Source: Syntrophaceae bacterium
GTDB lineage: Bacteria; Desulfobacterota; DTXE01
DNA length: 7,649 nt
Assembly: GCA_012962595.1 (NCBI GenBank)
Contig: DTXE01000562.1
Location: 1-7,649 of the forward strand
Reading direction: 5' to 3'
The position numbers and the translations under genes were made by a program. This document shows, one piece after another, positions 5,408-7,649 of the stretch; position 1 is the stretch's first letter, and the number at the start of each line of letters is the position of its first letter. The notes beneath the pieces were generated by a model. It was not told the origin of the DNA, ran no database searches, and saw only the letters and a program-made list of their open reading frames with translations.

Positions 5408-7049
5408 TTTTTAAGGAGCAAGCGGCTAAGGTTTGTTCTGGGCGGGATTTGTCTCTATAGATGGTAACCCCCTTTAAATTCATATCTAGGGCCATAAGAT
5501 ATACCTTCTTAACATCCTCGGGGGTAGAAGTGGCAGGAAAATTGACCGTCTTTGACACCGCATTCTCAGTATATTTTTGAAAGGCAGCCTGGATCTTAAG
5601 ATGCCACTCTGGTGGTACATCCCATGCAGTCTGAAAGATATCTTTAGGAATAGGCCTTCTTTTCTTATGATAACGTTCATAAATAGGATGGGTTTCCTTT
5701 ATGGCCGTATCAAGGATGTGCCTTTTTATTCTGAAGGCAAATACCGGTTCGATGCCACTGCTGACCCCTGCGATGATACTGATGGTGCCGGTAGGGGCGA
5801 TGGTGGTTAAGGTAGCATTACGCCTTTTCTTAACTTTCTTGCTGGAATAAATGCTCTGTTCAAAGGCTGGAAAATTCCCCCTCTTTTCAGCCAGCTTAGT
5901 TGATGCCTCCACAGCACATTCATTGATATATGACATAATTTCCTCTGCCAAATTTACTGCCTTTTCACTTGCATAGGGTATTCCCAGAAGGATGAGCATG
6001 TCGGCAAATCCCATAACGCCAAGGCCGATTTTGCGTGTCTTCTTGGTCATTTCCTCAATCTGTCTGAGAGGGTAACGATTCACCTCGATAACGTTATCCA
6101 AAAAATGAACTCCAAGGTTAACCAATTCCCTCAGTCTTTGGTAGTTAATACCCTTTCCATTTATTATCTTGGTGAGGTTAATGGAGCCCAATGTGCATGA
6201 TTCAAAGGGTAACAAGGGTTGTTCCCCACAGGGATTAGTGGCCTCAATATTCCCCAGAGCCGGGGTAGGATTAGAACGGTTTACTGCGTCAATAAAGAGA
6301 ATGCCTGGATCTCCAGATTCCCAAGCACATTCTGCCATCATTTCAAGAATTTTTCTGGCAGACCTCCTACCTACCACCGATCCAGTACTAGGATGAATTA
6401 AGGGATAATCTTTACCTCTCTTTAGGGCCTTAATAAAGGTATCATCCACCGCTACAGACAGATTGAAGTTGCGGAATTGTCCTGGAAGTTCCTTGGCCTT
6501 TATGAATTCCTCAATGTCAGGATGAGTTACATGAAGAACTCCCATATTTGCCCCTCGGCGGGCACCACCTTGCTTTATGGTCTCAGTGGCCATATCAAAA
6601 ACTCGCATGAAAGACACAGGACCACTGGATACACCGTGGGTTGACCGAACCGTATCGCCCTTGGGACGAAGCCTAGAAAAGGAGAACCCTGTTCCACCCC
6701 CACTTTGGTGGATGAGGGCGGTGTCTTTTACCGCCTCAAAGATGGATTCTAGGCTATCTTCGATAGGTATTACAAAGCATGCTGCTAACTGCCCCAAAGG
6801 CTTACCTGCATTCATAAGGCAGGGAGTATTGGGAAGGAAGGAAAGCGAAGTTAAGGCCTCTTCAAATTCTTGAGCAGTTTCCTCAACTGATGCCTGAGGA
6901 TCAAATAATACATCTGCTAGGGCAATAGCATGAGCCACCCTACGGAATAGTCGCTCTGGGGTTTCCGAAATCTTTCCTTGCCTATTTCGCGAAAGGTAAC
7001 GTTTCTTTAAAACCACTTCCCCTGTGGGTGTAAGAATAAGTTTTGCCAT
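5391..7049 (-). CDS. nrdJ: class II (adenosylcobalamin-dependent) ribonucleotide reductase
   Basis: Reduces ribonucleotides to deoxyribonucleotides using a cobalamin-generated thiyl radical, with or without oxygen. Of the 552 residues, NPCGE at 272-276 carries the radical Cys (C274) with N272 and E276. C91 (AACFV) and C285 (SCTLGSINL) are the active-site disulfide pair. Glycine-rich QSGGGTGFSFSRLRP (115-129), QGGARRGANM (160-169) and the phosphate-binding APTGTIS (418-424) are also present. The N-terminus lacks an ATP-cone. The C-terminus is short: after GVTIYRDKSRPEQ it ends within about 14 residues, with Cys at 544 and 551 but no zinc-ribbon-like tail. Those two may be the disulfide shuttle. 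The ATG at 7049 follows AGGGA at good spacing. It sits 31 bases after a Nudix gene and overlaps the receiver gene. No cobalamin riboswitch or NrdR box was recognised. Confidence 0.95.
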   Translation of the reverse strand: MAKLILTPTGEVVLKKRYLSRNRQGKISETPERLFRRVAHAIALADVLFDPQASVEETAQEFEEALTSLSFLPNTPCLMNAGKPLGQLAACFVIPIEDSLESIFEAVKDTALIHQSGGGTGFSFSRLRPKGDTVRSTHGVSSGPVSFMRVFDMATETIKQGGARRGANMGVLHVTHPDIEEFIKAKELPGQFRNFNLSVAVDDTFIKALKRGKDYPLIHPSTGSVVGRRSARKILEMMAECAWESGDPGILFIDAVNRSNPTPALGNIEATNPCGEQPLLPFESCTLGSINLTKIINGKGINYQRLRELVNLGVHFLDNVIEVNRYPLRQIEEMTKKTRKIGLGVMGFADMLILLGIPYASEKAVNLAEEIMSYINECAVEASTKLAEKRGNFPAFEQSIYSSKKVKKRRNATLTTIAPTGTISIIAGVSSGIEPVFAFRIKRHILDTAIKETHPIYERYHKKRRPIPKDIFQTAWDVPPEWHLKIQAAFQKYTENAVSKTVNFPATSTPEDVKKVYLMALDMNLKGVTIYRDKSRPEQTLAACSLKNEECW

Positions 7050-7080
7050 AAAAAATCCCTCGATTCTTTGCCCTATCTCC

Positions 7081-7527
7081 TCACTCTTTAAATAATCTTA
7101 GCATATCCCTTGCCTTTCGCATAATCTCCCTTTCTGTTTTAAATGACAGTATGTCCTCTGCTTCCTCCAGAGGTACCCATCTAACCTCATCTACCTCAAA
7201 ATCGTGACCCTTCACATCTCCATCTAGAAACTTAAGAAGAAAGAAATATACCCTCTTAGAGATACGGCATTTTTCATCTCTACTGTAAAACCAGTAGTGA
7301 ATATCACCCACCTTCTCTATAACTTCTCCCTTGAGACCTGTTTCCTCTTTAACCTCCCTTTGGGCTGTCTCTTCAAGAGTTTCTCCCTTTTCTACCCAGC
7401 CCTTAGGTAAACACCAGACCTTTTCCCCCTTTTGTGTGGTTCTTGAGGTAAGGGCTACAAGCACCTGATTATCCCTCCTTCGATAAATAATACCACCAGA
7501 TGAAATCTCTCGCTTAGTCTTGACCAT
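7081..7527 (-). CDS. Nudix hydrolase
   Basis: 148 residues, a compact single Nudix domain. The Nudix box is complete at residues 43-65: G43, five residues, E49, seven residues, R57-E58, a hydrophobic residue, E61-E62, G64 and L65. These glutamates bind magnesium, so it should hydrolyse a nucleoside diphosphate linked to some group X. The preceding VWCLPKGWVEKGET resembles dinucleoside polyphosphate or MutT-like members, but the substrate cannot be read reliably. It leads a minus-strand operon with nrdJ 31 bases downstream, so a role in nucleotide clean-up beside deoxynucleotide synthesis is a reasonable inference. The ATG at 7527 has a perfect AGGAGG nine bases upstream, the best ribosome site in the window. 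Confidence 0.92.
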   Translation of the reverse strand: MVKTKREISSGGIIYRRRDNQVLVALTSRTTQKGEKVWCLPKGWVEKGETLEETAQREVKEETGLKGEVIEKVGDIHYWFYSRDEKCRISKRVYFFLLKFLDGDVKGHDFEVDEVRWVPLEEAEDILSFKTEREIMRKARDMLRLFKE

Positions 7528-7536
7528 GGATATGCG

Positions 7537-7542
7537 CCTCCT
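7537..7542 (-). promoter_or_regulatory. consensus Shine-Dalgarno site of the Nudix gene
   Basis: Minus-strand AGGAGG, nine bases before the ATG at 7527. It fixes this start and suggests the operon's first gene is well translated, unlike the receiver gene at its end, which has no such site. Confidence 0.8.
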
Positions 7543-7566
7543 GATAAGTGGGATAGATTCTTATAT

Positions 7567-7576
7567 CACCTAGGTG
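7567..7576. promoter_or_regulatory. 10-base palindrome upstream of the Nudix-nrdJ operon
   Basis: CACCTAGGTG is a perfect palindrome about 40 bases before the Nudix start, next to a minus-strand TATAAG that could be part of a -10 box. No matching -35 was found at normal spacing. It could be an operator, but a 10-base palindrome is expected several times by chance in a window this size. Confidence 0.2.
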
Positions 7577-7649
7577 GACAATCCTGACCTTTCCTAAATT
7601 CTGAGGACTCAAAGGAGTTAGTATGTGTAAGTAATGGTCTTTTGGATTA

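Noticed and set aside
7577..7649. A GGAG followed by ATGs on the plus strand near the right edge.
   Set aside because: The ATG closest to the ribosome-site-like sequence stops after three codons, and the other is too far from it and too close to the edge to judge.
7528..7649. Cobalamin riboswitch or NrdR boxes ahead of the Nudix-nrdJ operon.
   Set aside because: The upstream stretch in view is about 120 bases and shows no B12-box-like segment or paired NrdR palindromes.

Overview
This is a moderately AT-rich bacterial chromosomal window with mostly housekeeping content. Seven genes are well supported. The set includes molybdenum-cofactor biosynthesis and a class II (B12-dependent, oxygen-independent) ribonucleotide reductase as the visible RNR, which fits an anaerobe. 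Protein style loosely suggests a Desulfobacterota-like or related thermotolerant lineage. That is a guess, because no rRNA or other marker gene is present. I found no insertion sequence, CRISPR array, tRNA, rRNA or phage gene.

Left end (1-331): AT-rich sequence with no securely identified gene. On the minus strand, an 80-codon open frame follows the mobB stop in the same frame and has no obvious start codon. It crosses a tandem TTTGGRA heptad repeat. A possible start of another minus-strand gene lies at the very edge. Positions 332-838 (minus) are mobB. The 839-1045 gap separates mobB from a divergent gene (1046-1696, plus) for an exported START/SRPBCC-fold protein, which has a reasonable sigma70-type promoter.

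Middle (1704-3674): pyrB (minus) and pyrE (plus) are divergent pyrimidine-synthesis genes around a roughly 310-base control region. pyrB has a near-consensus promoter that rules out the upstream TTG as its start. The pyrE side has TTGACA elements and a hairpin-capable dyad. PyrB makes carbamoyl-aspartate and PyrE makes orotidine monophosphate, so shared regulation is plausible. The pyrB 3' end is 7 bases from the START gene, tail to tail.

Right half (3795-7527): a clan GH-A glycoside hydrolase without a signal peptide (plus) meets, with interleaved stop codons, a minus-strand run of three genes: Nudix hydrolase, then nrdJ, then a degenerate receiver-domain protein. The Nudix-nrdJ gap is 31 bases and nrdJ overlaps the receiver gene by 17 bases, so this is very likely one operon. 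It supplies deoxynucleotides, possibly cleans up nucleotides, and carries a receiver-like protein of unknown role. Positions 7528-7649 hold the Nudix ribosome binding site, a small palindrome and no recognised gene.

I see no clear undescribed system. The items most worth checking are the nrdJ/pseudo-receiver junction (overlap across an A6 run), the pyrB-pyrE control region, and the heptad repeat with its odd open frame after mobB.
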